From contig NHBP01000017.1 of the NCBI GenBank assembly GCA_002168195.1, positions 15,828 through 40,017 of the forward strand: DNA of 24,190 nucleotides, read 5' to 3'. The position numbers were made by a program, and so were the translations under genes. This stretch comes from Planctomycetaceae bacterium TMED10. GTDB taxonomy: Bacteria > Planctomycetota > Planctomycetia > Pirellulales > UBA7805. The notes beneath the pieces are model-generated. The model saw only the letters and a list, made by a program, of their open reading frames with translations. It did not search any database and was not told the origin of the DNA. Positions 1 through 8,187 of the stretch are shown piece after piece. Position 1 is the first letter of the stretch. Every line of letters begins with the position of its first letter.

Positions 1-461
1 GATGCCTTCTCATACTGTTCGCTGGAAACCGCTTCTTTCATTTCGCGACGAAGCTGGATCATTTCCATCTGTCGTTCACTCGCCGATGCGGATCGCTGAG
101 GACATTTTCCGACATGCTCGGTTTCTCCGTGAATGTTCAAAAGCAGTTGATCCAACTCACCCGCGAAGCAGGTGTAGTCATGGGGACAACCGAAACGCCC
201 TTGATTACGAAACTCGTAGAACGTTATTCCGCAAACCGGGCAAGCCCTCTGGTCAAGTCGCGCTAAATCTTCGGCAGTCTGGCCGACGGTCATCTTGTGA
301 GCCAGCACACTCGCTAAGCTTGGTGCGGCAGCTTGATCTTGATCATTCGTTTGCAAGTAATCGCGCGCATGCTCTTCGCATAGATGTAGTTCCTGTGGCT
401 TGCCGGCGGCCAGTTCCGTGATGTGGAAGGTTGCCGTTTTTTCACAATTTTGGCACTGCAT
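1..461 (-). CDS. mcsA: McsA-like zinc-finger protein with UVR motif, 3'-truncated by the window edge
   Basis: Translating the minus strand from the ATG at 461-459 gives 153 residues with no stop before the window edge. It begins MQCQNCEKTATFHITEL. Cysteine pairs typical of McsA are visible: C3/C6, C28, C74/C77 (CPVC), C92 and C98. These are followed by the family segment IHGETEHVGKCPQ (residues 110-122) and the start of a C-terminal UVR (UvrB/UvrC) motif, QLRREMKEAVSSEQYEKA. In Firmicutes McsA activates the protein-arginine kinase McsB and works with ClpC in protein quality control. Stand-alone McsA-like proteins occur in other phyla, and mcsB may follow downstream outside the window. I see no clear Shine-Dalgarno before the ATG, and the only nearby upstream ATG is in another frame. 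Zinc binding is inferred from the cysteines. The plus-strand open frame over the same bases is a shadow. Confidence 0.88.
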   Translation of the reverse strand, partial: MQCQNCEKTATFHITELAAGKPQELHLCEEHARDYLQTNDQDQAAAPSLASVLAHKMTVGQTAEDLARLDQRACPVCGITFYEFRNQGRFGCPHDYTCFAGELDQLLLNIHGETEHVGKCPQRSASASERQMEMIQLRREMKEAVSSEQYEKA

Positions 462-820
462 AATCGACCACTGGAAAAGGCGGAAAACATAACAAGCGCC
501 GTCTGCTTGAAATCAAGGGACGCTCGACGCAAAAACCCGAGATGGGACGAATTCGTATCTGTCTACCCAAGAAAGTTTAGTCAAGGCGATTCTAGCACCA
601 GTCGGCAAGGTGTCAATATCGAGAGATCCGACAAGGCTTTTTCCGAATCTCTCTTCCGTATCTCTCTATAGTAAACTCCCTACAATCGAGTCACGCTCGA
701 TTGCTATTTTACAACCGGCGGGAAGATCTCTAGGATGGGACTCCGTGGGCAGGTGAAGAGGCTTCAATCGCGACCCTGTAGTCATGCTGGCCCTTAACCG
801 AAAAGAGCGATCTGGACGCT
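462..820. other. Divergent intergenic region mcsA/trpE, no gene seen
   Basis: These 359 bases separate the divergent mcsA and trpE starts. I see no coding frame resembling a protein family, no tRNA, and no Trp-codon leader peptide that would suggest classical trp attenuation. The one clear structure is a perfect 7-5-7 inverted repeat at 684-702, listed separately. A TTGACT hexamer on the minus strand (579-584) could be a -35 box for mcsA, but its -10 partner is poor. Confidence 0.6.
684..702. promoter_or_regulatory. Perfect 7-bp inverted repeat upstream of trpE
   Basis: The arms AATCGAG (684-690) and CTCGATT (696-702) are exact reverse complements around the 5-nt spacer TCACG. The element lies 118 bp before the trpE ATG. 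No plus-strand gene ends upstream, so a terminator role is unlikely. A dimeric repressor or activator site for trpE or mcsA is an inference from symmetry and position only. Confidence 0.4.
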
Positions 821-2323
821 ATGACACACCTTCCAAACTTTGACGCTTTTTCAAAGGCTGCAGTCGACGTGGATTTAGTTCCCGTCTATCGCCGTCTAGT
901 AAGCGATTCACTGACTCCAGTAAGCGCCTTCCGTAAAATTGATCGCGGAAGCTGTTCGTGTCTTTTTGAGAGTGTCATCGGCGGAGAACGCGTGGGTCGA
1001 TATAGTTTTCTGGCAGCAGACCCGTATATGACCCTGGAAGCCCGACAGGACCAGGTCACCGTACAATCCGCAAAAGGAACAGAAACTTTCGCGTCTGACG
1101 ATCCTTTATCGGAACTAGAAAAAAGAATCTGTGGGGTGCGGGCTGCCACATTTGCAGACCTGCCACCCTTTTCAAGTGGAGCCGTTGGATACGCCGGATA
1201 CGATGTTGTACGGTACACGGAGCATTTGCCCGATGCACCCGAAGACGATCGACAATTACCAGATTTATCCTTTGCTTTTTACGATCAAATGGTCGTGTTT
1301 GATCACATTACCAAGACCATCATCGTCGTTGCCATGGCGCACTTAGACGCGGGAAATCTCCGCGAAGCTTATGAGGATGCTTGCGCCAAAATTGACGTGA
1401 TTGTCGCCCAACTTTCAAGTCCAGAGTCAACAATTGCGATTGAAGATATTTCGACCGAACACGATCCGGACATCGCATACGAGTCCAATTTTCTGAAACA
1501 AGATTTTGAAAGCGCCGTGGCAAAATGTGTAGATTACATCCGTGCAGGTGACATTTTCCAGGTCGTCCTTAGTCAGCGATTAGAAATGTCGATTGAGTCG
1601 CACCCGTTTGAAATATATCGGACGCTGCGGGTCGTCAATCCAAGTCCATTCATGTTTTATCTAAAAGCACCTGATGCGATCCTTGTCGGGAGCAGCCCCG
1701 AAGTCATGGTCCGTGTAGAAGATGGACTGGTTACCGTTCGTCCGCTTGCGGGAACACGCAAGCGCGGTGAAACAGAAGACGAAGATGATGCCTTGGCCGA
1801 GGAACTGCTCGCAGATCCTAAAGAACGTGCTGAGCATGTCATGCTTGTCGATTTAGGTCGCAATGATATCGGAAGAGTAGCCCGCTTTCGCTCCGTTGAA
1901 CTCAGTGACACGATGACGATCGAGCGATATAGTCACGTGATGCATATCACCTCGAATGTAACAGGGCAGCTTGAAAAGAATAAAAATGCCTTCGATGCTC
2001 TTCGTGCATGCCTACCTGCCGGAACGGTTTCGGGCGCTCCAAAGGTCCGAGCCATGCAAATCATTGATGAACTGGAACCCCACCGACGAGGACCGTATGC
2101 GGGTGCAGTGGGGTATGCCGATTTCGGTGGCAACATGGATACGTGTATTGCATTACGGACTCTGGTTATCCAGGAAAATCGGGCATACGTGCAAGCCGGC
2201 GCGGGAGTTGTCGCCGATAGTCTCCCTGAAAATGAATATCAAGAAACACTGAATAAAGCTCGAGGTTTACTCAAAGCAATTGCAATCACTGAACAGCGGC
2301 ATGCTGCACAAAATCAGCATTGA
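821..2323 (+). CDS. trpE: Anthranilate synthase component I
   Basis: This 500-residue protein has the length and motif order of TrpE, which makes anthranilate from chorismate with ammonia supplied by the TrpG glutaminase, the first step of tryptophan synthesis in the cytoplasm. The chorismate-binding domain fills the C-terminal half, with [33 protein letters not shown] and AGAGVVADS followed by the [11 protein letters not shown] segment. Near the N-terminus LFES (48-51) is followed ten residues later by S62. This matches the LLES-x10-S tryptophan-binding pattern of feedback-inhibited TrpE and argues against PabB. No trpG, trpD or other trp gene is adjacent, so the pathway is dispersed here. 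The ATG at 821 has no convincing Shine-Dalgarno. The stop lies 7 bp from the end of convergent hemL. Confidence 0.95.
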   Translation: MTHLPNFDAFSKAAVDVDLVPVYRRLVSDSLTPVSAFRKIDRGSCSCLFESVIGGERVGRYSFLAADPYMTLEARQDQVTVQSAKGTETFASDDPLSELEKRICGVRAATFADLPPFSSGAVGYAGYDVVRYTEHLPDAPEDDRQLPDLSFAFYDQMVVFDHITKTIIVVAMAHLDAGNLREAYEDACAKIDVIVAQLSSPESTIAIEDISTEHDPDIAYESNFLKQDFESAVAKCVDYIRAGDIFQVVLSQRLEMSIESHPFEIYRTLRVVNPSPFMFYLKAPDAILVGSSPEVMVRVEDGLVTVRPLAGTRKRGETEDEDDALAEELLADPKERAEHVMLVDLGRNDIGRVARFRSVELSDTMTIERYSHVMHITSNVTGQLEKNKNAFDALRACLPAGTVSGAPKVRAMQIIDELEPHRRGPYAGAVGYADFGGNMDTCIALRTLVIQENRAYVQAGAGVVADSLPENEYQETLNKARGLLKAIAITEQRHAAQNQH

Positions 2324-2330
2324 AACCAAA

Positions 2331-3650
2331 TCAGTTCCAATCTGCAAAAACTTCTTCTGCAGCTGAAATTGTTTCTTCAATATCTTCGACGGTATGCGCA
2401 TTAGAAATGAACATCGCCTCGTACTGACTGCAAGGTAAGTAGACGCCTCGATCGAGCATCCCGTGAAAATATTTGGCAAACTGATTCGTATCGCACCGTT
2501 CCGCCTGTGCCCAACTCGTGACCGGCTCAGGGTTAAAAAACAGAGTTAACATACTTCCGACGCGAGCAATCGTGTGTGGTATTTTTCCTGCAGCACGATC
2601 GAGACCCTCATGCAACTGCTCACCGAGCATCTCTAGTCGCTCATAAACTACCGGATCTGCGAGTTCTCGTAGAATCGCATTCCCTGCCGCGGTCGCCAGT
2701 GGGTTCCCACTAAGGGTCCCGGCCTGAAAAACATCGCCTGCCGGAAGAATATGATCCATAATGTCCGCACGTCCACCATAGGCCGCGGCTGGCAATCCGC
2801 CCCCCACAATCTTCCCCAGCGTTGTCAGGTCCGGAGTGATGCCCTGAAGCGATTGTGCTCCTCCAAAGGCGACTCGAAAGCCGGTCATGACCTCATCGTA
2901 AATCAAGAGTGCGCCGGCATTGAGGGTCTCCTCGCGAAGCACTCGGAGAAAATCGTCACCAGGAACCACACAGCCCATATTGCCCACGATCGGCTCAAGA
3001 ATGAATGCTGCAATCTCGGGTCCATGCTGCGTCAAGACATTATGCACGGCAACCGAATCGTTATAAGACAAAATGATCGTATCTTGCGTAGCTCCTTGAG
3101 TCACACCGGGGGAATTAGGGACTGCGAGAGTTGCAGCACTGCTTCCCGCCGCAACCAAGAGGCTATCGGCATGTCCATGATAATTGCCCGCAAACTTGAT
3201 AATTTTGTCGCGCTTCGTGTACCCCCGTGCAAGTCGAATCGCACTCATCGTTGCCTCGGTCCCCGAGTTGACGAAGCGAACCTTTTCAATCGAGGGGACC
3301 GCCGCGATAATCCGTTCCGCGATTTTGGTTTCACCTTCAGTCGGCGCGCCAAAACTCGTACCTTTTTCTGCTGCTGCCTGAACAGCTTTTAAAACCTCAG
3401 GGTGGGCATGCCCCAGAATCATGGGGCCCCAAGATCCGATATAGTCGATATAGCGGTCACCATCCAAATCGAAAATATAGGCCCCTTTTGCGCTGTCAAT
3501 AAACAGCGGAGTACCTCCGACGGCGCCAAAAGCTCTGGCGGGACTGTTGACTCCGCCCGGAATAACGCTTGTAGCCCGGGCAAAGGCATCGTGGCTTTTG
3601 GGATGTGACTCAGCCCCCGATTCGTTCTCCGCATCATGACTCTGTCGCAT
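2331..3650 (-). CDS. hemL: Glutamate-1-semialdehyde 2,1-aminomutase
   Basis: HemL is a class-III, PLP-dependent aminotransferase that converts glutamate-1-semialdehyde to 5-aminolevulinate in the C5 route to haem. From the ATG at 3650 the protein has 439 residues, close to the family norm. It shows PGGVNSPARAF (31-41), the phosphate-binding SGTEATMSAIRLAR, FAGNYHGHAD, YDEVMTGFR (D252) and TTLGKIVGGGLP with the PLP lysine at K280. A GTG two codons upstream (3656) also opens the frame. I prefer the ATG because GAAGG on the minus strand sits 5 nt before it but overlaps the GTG. The gene is divergent from purM and convergent with trpE. No other haem gene is nearby. Confidence 0.96.
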   Translation of the reverse strand: MRQSHDAENESGAESHPKSHDAFARATSVIPGGVNSPARAFGAVGGTPLFIDSAKGAYIFDLDGDRYIDYIGSWGPMILGHAHPEVLKAVQAAAEKGTSFGAPTEGETKIAERIIAAVPSIEKVRFVNSGTEATMSAIRLARGYTKRDKIIKFAGNYHGHADSLLVAAGSSAATLAVPNSPGVTQGATQDTIILSYNDSVAVHNVLTQHGPEIAAFILEPIVGNMGCVVPGDDFLRVLREETLNAGALLIYDEVMTGFRVAFGGAQSLQGITPDLTTLGKIVGGGLPAAAYGGRADIMDHILPAGDVFQAGTLSGNPLATAAGNAILRELADPVVYERLEMLGEQLHEGLDRAAGKIPHTIARVGSMLTLFFNPEPVTSWAQAERCDTNQFAKYFHGMLDRGVYLPCSQYEAMFISNAHTVEDIEETISAAEEVFADWN

Positions 3651-3767
3651 ATTCACCTTCTACTTTAAGTTCGAAACATCCAAACACGACGGCGTCTTGA
3701 GTCTTCCCTCAAATCACCTTAACATTCTAGTCTGTTGAATTCGAGTCCTGATGATCGTTCTCGAAAA

Positions 3768-3786
3768 ATGCCATCGGTAATGGCAT
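3768..3786. promoter_or_regulatory. Perfect 7-5-7 palindrome between hemL and purM
   Basis: ATGCCAT (3768-3774) and ATGGCAT (3780-3786) are exact reverse complements around CGGTA. The site ends 5 bp before the predicted purM -35 box and lies 118 bp from the hemL ATG. An operator for a dimeric regulator, perhaps of purM, is an inference. It does not match the E. coli PurR consensus as I know it. Confidence 0.4.
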
Positions 3787-3791
3787 ACTGT

Positions 3792-3820
3792 TTGTCGGCA
3801 ATCTCATTTAATTTTAAATT
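3792..3820 (+). promoter_or_regulatory. Candidate sigma70-type promoter for purM
   Basis: TTGTCG (3792-3797) and TAAATT (3815-3820) are separated by 17 bp. Each box matches the consensus at four positions. The predicted start, near 3827, would leave a leader of under 20 nt before the purM ATG, consistent with the lack of a Shine-Dalgarno there. Confidence 0.4.
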
Positions 3821-3843
3821 CTGCACCGCGCGGATTATTCGGC

Positions 3844-4911
3844 ATGGCCAAGTCTACTTATAAAGATGCGGGTGTTGACTTGGAGCTATACCGTGAGTCA
3901 ATGGCACGGCTTCCTCGCTTGCTCCATCGGACCTACACACCTCGGGTACTGAGTGCCGATGGTGGCTTCGCGGGCCTCTTTCAACTCGACTTTTCGAACA
4001 AATTATTTGCCCGCAATTATAAAGAACCGGTTTTGGTCGCGTGTACGGACGGTGTCGGCACGAAACTTAAAGTCGCGCAAGCGATGGACCAGCATCAGAC
4101 GGTCGGCATTGATTTGGTCGCCATGAGCGTGAACGATGCTATCTGCTGTGGCGCAGAGCCTCTTTTTTTTCTCGACTATATTGCAATGTCCCATGACGAT
4201 CCTGTTCGTTTAGAACAAATCGTCGAAGGCATTTCCGAAGGCTGCCTGCAGGCCGATTGCTCACTGCTGGGCGGAGAAACGGCAATCATGCCCGACCTTT
4301 ATGCTCCGGGCGATTATGATCTTGCCGGTTTTTGCATCGGCGTGGCAGAAAAAAATGGAATTCTTGATGGATCGAGTATCAGTGCCGGGGATCATGTACT
4401 GGGGCTTGCTTCTTCCGGACTACATTCCAATGGCTATAGTCTTGCTCGTAAAGTGGTGTTTGAAAAAGCGGGCTTCGAGAAAGAGACGTACGTCGAATCG
4501 CTTAATCAAACTGCCGGTGAAGCCTTACTTCAGCCGACTCGGATTTATGTTCGGGCCGTGCGTTCCATCCTTTCCCACTACCGGGTGAAACATGTTGTCC
4601 ATGGGATTGCACACATTACCGGTGGCGGGCTGTTCGAGAATCTGGAGCGGATCCTACCTCTGGACAAACACGCTCGGATCACACGTGAAAGTTGGCCGAT
4701 TCCACCCGTTTTCAAATGGATTCAGGAATTGGGCCAAATTGACGAGGAGGAAATGCAACGCGTGTTTAATATGGGACTCGGTTTAGTTTTAGTGGTTAGC
4801 CCCTTTTATGCTGAAAGCATCCGACAGCAATTGAAAGACCATAAGATTGAAAGTTGGCTGATCGGTGAAATTGCTGATCAACCCCGTGGTGTCTCCTGGA
4901 AAACCGATTAA
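3844..4911 (+). CDS. purM: Phosphoribosylformylglycinamidine cyclo-ligase (AIR synthetase)
   Basis: PurM closes the imidazole ring, converting FGAM to AIR with ATP in the fifth step of de novo purine synthesis. The 355-residue length is normal for the family. It shows [10 protein letters not shown] near the N-terminus, the ATP-binding [13 protein letters not shown] (about 67-79), [54 protein letters not shown] and [20 protein letters not shown]. The ATG at 3844 is the first start in frame and aligns with the family N-terminus. The gene stands apart from other pur genes (purA lies 7 kb away). Two small genes follow with gaps of 74 and 63 nt, possibly cotranscribed. Confidence 0.96.
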   Translation: MAKSTYKDAGVDLELYRESMARLPRLLHRTYTPRVLSADGGFAGLFQLDFSNKLFARNYKEPVLVACTDGVGTKLKVAQAMDQHQTVGIDLVAMSVNDAICCGAEPLFFLDYIAMSHDDPVRLEQIVEGISEGCLQADCSLLGGETAIMPDLYAPGDYDLAGFCIGVAEKNGILDGSSISAGDHVLGLASSGLHSNGYSLARKVVFEKAGFEKETYVESLNQTAGEALLQPTRIYVRAVRSILSHYRVKHVVHGIAHITGGGLFENLERILPLDKHARITRESWPIPPVFKWIQELGQIDEEEMQRVFNMGLGLVLVVSPFYAESIRQQLKDHKIESWLIGEIADQPRGVSWKTD

Positions 4912-4985
4912 ATAATTTTAAACCCTAAAATTTTGTCCGATTTATTGTCTCTTGAGCAGATAAAGGGAAAAGAGCATTAAGAACG

Positions 4986-5351
4986 ATGGAACCCGTAGTC
5001 GCACAGAAAAATCGCGGTGTTATTGTCGCGTATATCAATGAAGTCAAACTCCTTGATGAGCGGAAGATTGGTGACGTCGGCAGCGGATTGCTGGCGGCGA
5101 TGGAACGTGCAGAAAACAATATGCTGCTCATCAATTTCCAATCGGTTCGATTTATGAGTTCATCGATGATCGGGAAAATTGTCACGCTCTATAAAAAATG
5201 CAAAGGAAACAAAATCAACTTGAAGTTGTCAAATATTTCGGTCGAAATCATGGAAGTCTTTCAACTGATGAATCTGCAAAAACTATTAAATATTTACAAG
5301 GATGAAGCAGATGCGATGCTTGCTTTTGAAAAAGATGGATGGCTGAAATAA
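4986..5351 (+). CDS. Single-domain STAS protein (anti-sigma factor antagonist-like)
   Basis: This 121-residue protein has the STAS fold pattern: an N-terminal beta segment (GVIVAYINEVKLLDE), a helix, LLINFQSVRFMSSSMIGKIV, then KCKGNKINLKLSNISVEIMEVFQLMNLQKLL. STAS proteins such as SpoIIAA bind partner-switching kinases and control sigma factors or other outputs. The usual phosphorylation motif D-S-S-G reads S-S-S-M here (residues 58-61). S59 aligns with the phosphoserine, but the preceding Asp and following Gly are lost. No anti-sigma kinase, phosphatase or sigma factor gene is adjacent. It follows purM by 74 nt and precedes a small membrane protein. The Shine-Dalgarno is weak. The STAS assignment is good; the pathway is unknown. 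Confidence 0.82.
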   Translation: MEPVVAQKNRGVIVAYINEVKLLDERKIGDVGSGLLAAMERAENNMLLINFQSVRFMSSSMIGKIVTLYKKCKGNKINLKLSNISVEIMEVFQLMNLQKLLNIYKDEADAMLAFEKDGWLK

Positions 5352-5414
5352 TTTCAATTGAGCCAAGACCAATGACGATCCGCGGGCACCTCAAAAAATG
5401 ATAGCTTTGGTAGG

Positions 5415-5951
5415 ATGACGGACCAGATCTCCAAAAGTTCAACGAGTGCTACAAAAACCACAACGGCTATTCTCCCCGGTGTTGCTGCCGTCCCTCTGGA
5501 ATGGAAAATTTCTTTTCCCTGGTTGCGAGGCGATTTAGATAATCAGCTCGGAAACGGGCTTCGATTTCTTGGTCTTTTTTTGATTGTCATGGCCGCCGTG
5601 GTCCTGATCACCGGAAACGGATACCTGGCCATGGTTGTCGGTTTTTTTGTTCTTTTGATCACCGGGTATTTCTTTGCTCCCGCGACCTATCGCCTCGACA
5701 GTGAAGGAATCGAGCGGAAGACTTTCGGTCGTCGACGATTCAAACCTTGGTCCCAGTTCACGTCAGCCCAAACCGACGATCTCATGCTGCAACTCTATCC
5801 CAAAGGCAGCGTTTTGCACGGGCGATATCGGACAGTCCTCCGGATTCCTCTCTGCAGGCGAGGCAGCACTTCTTGCGAAAAGCTCCAGCGACTGATGCCC
5901 CTCCGGGTTGAATACAGCGCTGCTGAGCAGGACCCTCCTAAGATCCATTGA
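5415..5951 (+). CDS. Small two-TM protein with a PH-like cytoplasmic region, function unknown
   Basis: I do not recognise a named family. The 178-residue product has a polar, Ser/Thr-rich N-terminus (1-20). Two hydrophobic segments follow at about 50-66 (LRFLGLFLIVMAAVVLI) and 70-86. Next comes a basic soluble region whose pattern YRLDSEGIERKTFGRRRFKPWSQF resembles the start of bacterial PH-like (bPH) domains. The C-terminal 30 residues (CRRGSTSCEKL and on) look less like such a domain, so drift or a local frame change near 5850 cannot be excluded. The ATG at 5415 is the only Met start giving both TM segments; AGG lies directly against it and is too close to act as a normal ribosome site. The gene ends 21 bp before convergent oppC. 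The protein is probably in the inner membrane. Confidence 0.6.
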   Translation: MTDQISKSSTSATKTTTAILPGVAAVPLEWKISFPWLRGDLDNQLGNGLRFLGLFLIVMAAVVLITGNGYLAMVVGFFVLLITGYFFAPATYRLDSEGIERKTFGRRRFKPWSQFTSAQTDDLMLQLYPKGSVLHGRYRTVLRIPLCRRGSTSCEKLQRLMPLRVEYSAAEQDPPKIH

Positions 5952-5972
5952 AACTTTTCTCTGACGCGGTAG

Positions 5973-7214
5973 CTAACGATTTTTTAGCCGTGGATCGAGC
6001 GCATCGCGAAGTGAGTCTCCCAATCGATTCAACGCCAGCAGCGTTAGACCCAGTGCCAATCCGGGATAAACCACCAACCACCACAAATTCTGCAGCGGTG
6101 TAATCACGCGAACTCCCTCCGCCGCAAGAATTCCCCAAGAAACCTTTGGGGGATCGACACCAAGGCCTAAAAAAGACAAAAACGCTTCGAAAAGCATGAC
6201 GCTCGGAATCGTTAGCGTGAGATACACGATCACAACACTCATTAAATTGGGAATGAGGTGTCGAAAAATAATTCTTGGTGTCCCAGCGCCTACCGCTTGC
6301 GCAGCGGCAATAAATTGCTCATTACGTAAACTACAAACTTGACCGCGAACGACGCGAGACATTGTTAGCCAATAAATGGCGCCAATCACAAAATAAAAAA
6401 TAACCGTTTTATCAATACCCCAAGCGAGCAATTGCTGTTTAATTTGATCTTCATCGAGGATCGAAATAATAAAAATAACGACAAAAATAAAAGGAATGCA
6501 ATAAAGAATGTCGACTAGACGCATCATTAAATTATCGATGCGCCCGCCTAAATAACCTGCTGTGGCACCGTAGCTGACCCCGATAACAAGCGACACGGCT
6601 GTCGCCACAATCCCAACCAGTAGCGACACGCGTGATCCCCATAACAAACGAGAAAGAAGATCCCGGCCAAAATCATCCGTGCCACAAATACTTGGTACAC
6701 ACCAGTCGCCGAAAATTTTCAATCGAGCATAAATAAGCATGCGATCCCAACCATTTGGCGTCGCCCAGAGCTGATTCAAAAGCTTTCTTGTGCCTTCTCG
6801 TTCGGCAGCAATTTTTTCCCGAAACATTGCCTCTTCTTGGGGGGTTACCTTTTTTTTCGCTGCCGAGCGAAACTGTTGTTCGAGACCCTGAACCCGCTGA
6901 GTCCGTCTGGTCAATGCCTCCGTTAAGGGAATCTCTTTTGCCTGCGCACCGGCTATCACAAGCAGTGTGACCGGATGCAGATTCGGGGCGAGGAATGCAC
7001 GGTCTTCCGGATATTGAATTTGCGGGCTTTGCAGAGGCAACAACGGAACAAGAAATGAACTGATGGCCAGGAGAATCAAAAATCCTAACGCGACCATAGC
7101 ACTCCGAGTCTTGCGCAGGCGACGCCACGCATCGCGCCCCAATGAAACACCCTGCACAGGTACTGCTTCAGGATTCGACTTTTTTGAGCTCTGGTGATGT
7201 AACTTCGAGTTCAT
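5973..7214 (-). CDS. oppC: Peptide ABC transporter permease, OppC/DppC family
   Basis: This is the second permease of an oligopeptide/dipeptide importer. After a cytoplasmic N-terminus and TM1 (about 38-60) it carries a periplasmic stretch of about 115 residues (62-177) where OppC proteins usually have about 30. Residues 98-148 are charged and likely form a coiled coil. The canonical GTDDFGRDLLSRLLWGSRVS follows (from 178), then the TM domain with the EAA loop AAQAVGAGTPRIIFRHLIPN that docks an ATPase, and the ending LGDSLRDALDPRLKNR. Total length is 413 residues against about 300 for typical members. It lies 19 nt after oppB in the same operon. No oppD or oppF gene follows, since the next gene is convergent. 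Opp versus Dpp substrate class cannot be decided. Confidence 0.9.
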   Translation of the reverse strand: MNSKLHHQSSKKSNPEAVPVQGVSLGRDAWRRLRKTRSAMVALGFLILLAISSFLVPLLPLQSPQIQYPEDRAFLAPNLHPVTLLVIAGAQAKEIPLTEALTRRTQRVQGLEQQFRSAAKKKVTPQEEAMFREKIAAEREGTRKLLNQLWATPNGWDRMLIYARLKIFGDWCVPSICGTDDFGRDLLSRLLWGSRVSLLVGIVATAVSLVIGVSYGATAGYLGGRIDNLMMRLVDILYCIPFIFVVIFIISILDEDQIKQQLLAWGIDKTVIFYFVIGAIYWLTMSRVVRGQVCSLRNEQFIAAAQAVGAGTPRIIFRHLIPNLMSVVIVYLTLTIPSVMLFEAFLSFLGLGVDPPKVSWGILAAEGVRVITPLQNLWWLVVYPGLALGLTLLALNRLGDSLRDALDPRLKNR

Positions 7215-7233
7215 GTTCTATCTAACCACATGC

Positions 7234-8187
7234 TTACTGCAATTGAATCCGTGGATCCATAATGGCGTAGGAAATATCGACAACAACGTTCATGATGTAG
7301 AGCACTACCGTATAGATGAGCACCACTCCCATGGCCAATGGATAGTCGCGCTGCAATGCAGCCTCGACAAAGTAACTCCCAATTCCGCTTAAATGAAACA
7401 CTTTTTCGATGACAAGCGATCCGGTAAGAATGCCGGCGGCAGCCGGACCTAAAAAAGAGATCACTGGCAGTAATGCGGCTTTAAGCGCGTGTCGGATCAC
7501 GACGCGTGAACCGGATAATCCCTTTGCATGCGCGGTTCGAATGTAATCTTGGTGCAACACCTCAAGCATTCCCGTACGCGTTAAACGGGCGATATAAGCC
7601 GCATAAGGCGCGCCGAGACAAAAGGCGGGCAGTACTAAATTAGAAACACTTCCCCACCCGGCAGCTGGGAAAAGCGGTATCATGAATACAAACAGAATGA
7701 TGCAAACTCCGGCCATCCAGAAATTGGGGACTGCCATGCCCGTTGTCGCCAGAAGCATGACACTCGAATCCAGCCACGTTTGTCGTCGAAGGGCGGCGAT
7801 AATGCCGGCCGTTATCCCAACCAACAAACCGAACGCCAATGCCAAGATGCCCAGGGATGCCGAAACCGGAAGCCCCTGCGCAATGATTTGGTTGACGCTG
7901 TAGTCTCGAATACGATAACTGGGCCCAAGATCCGGAAGCCCGAGACGAAACGTGCCCTCTTCGGTAAGCACTCCAGCCGCCATCCCCAGATGATAGGCGT
8001 ATTGTTCAAGAAGCGGTTCATTGACACGATAGCGCCTTTCGATGGCCTGCTTGACGTCTGGTTCCAGTTTGCGCTCTCCGTCAAACGGCCCCCCGGGGAC
8101 GGCACGCATCAGAAAAAACGAGACGGTAAAAACAACCCAAACTGTCAACAGGAACCAAACGAATCGACGAGCCAAAAAAGCAATCAT
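7234..8187 (-). CDS. oppB: Peptide ABC transporter permease, OppB/DppB family
   Basis: The 317-residue protein has the normal length and layout of OppB/DppB: TM1 (about 8-28) followed by RAVPGGPF, a periplasmic loop, five further hydrophobic segments, the EAA loop YIRTAHAKGLSGSRVVIRHA and the C-terminal VVDISYAIMDPRIQLQ. It forms the inner-membrane channel with the OppC-like partner encoded 19 nt downstream. Its ATG overlaps the stop of the binding-protein gene by 4 nt (ATGA at 8187-8184), a sign of translational coupling. Start and reading frame are secure. Confidence 0.93.
   Translation of the reverse strand: MIAFLARRFVWFLLTVWVVFTVSFFLMRAVPGGPFDGERKLEPDVKQAIERRYRVNEPLLEQYAYHLGMAAGVLTEEGTFRLGLPDLGPSYRIRDYSVNQIIAQGLPVSASLGILALAFGLLVGITAGIIAALRRQTWLDSSVMLLATTGMAVPNFWMAGVCIILFVFMIPLFPAAGWGSVSNLVLPAFCLGAPYAAYIARLTRTGMLEVLHQDYIRTAHAKGLSGSRVVIRHALKAALLPVISFLGPAAAGILTGSLVIEKVFHLSGIGSYFVEAALQRDYPLAMGVVLIYTVVLYIMNVVVDISYAIMDPRIQLQ

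Noticed and set aside
2..421. Plus-strand open frame of 139 codons at the left edge
   Set aside because: It is antisense to mcsA, whose cysteine motifs and UVR segment are clear on the minus strand; the plus translation resembles nothing.
423..671. Plus-strand 82-codon open frame
   Set aside because: It overlaps the mcsA start antisense and the promoter region; no family resemblance and no ribosome site.
462..820. trp attenuator leader before trpE
   Set aside because: No short frame with clustered Trp codons and no terminator with a T-run in front of trpE.
2751..3392. 213-codon plus-strand frame inside hemL
   Set aside because: Antisense shadow of a well-conserved enzyme; the product is Cys/Arg/His-rich without domain pattern.
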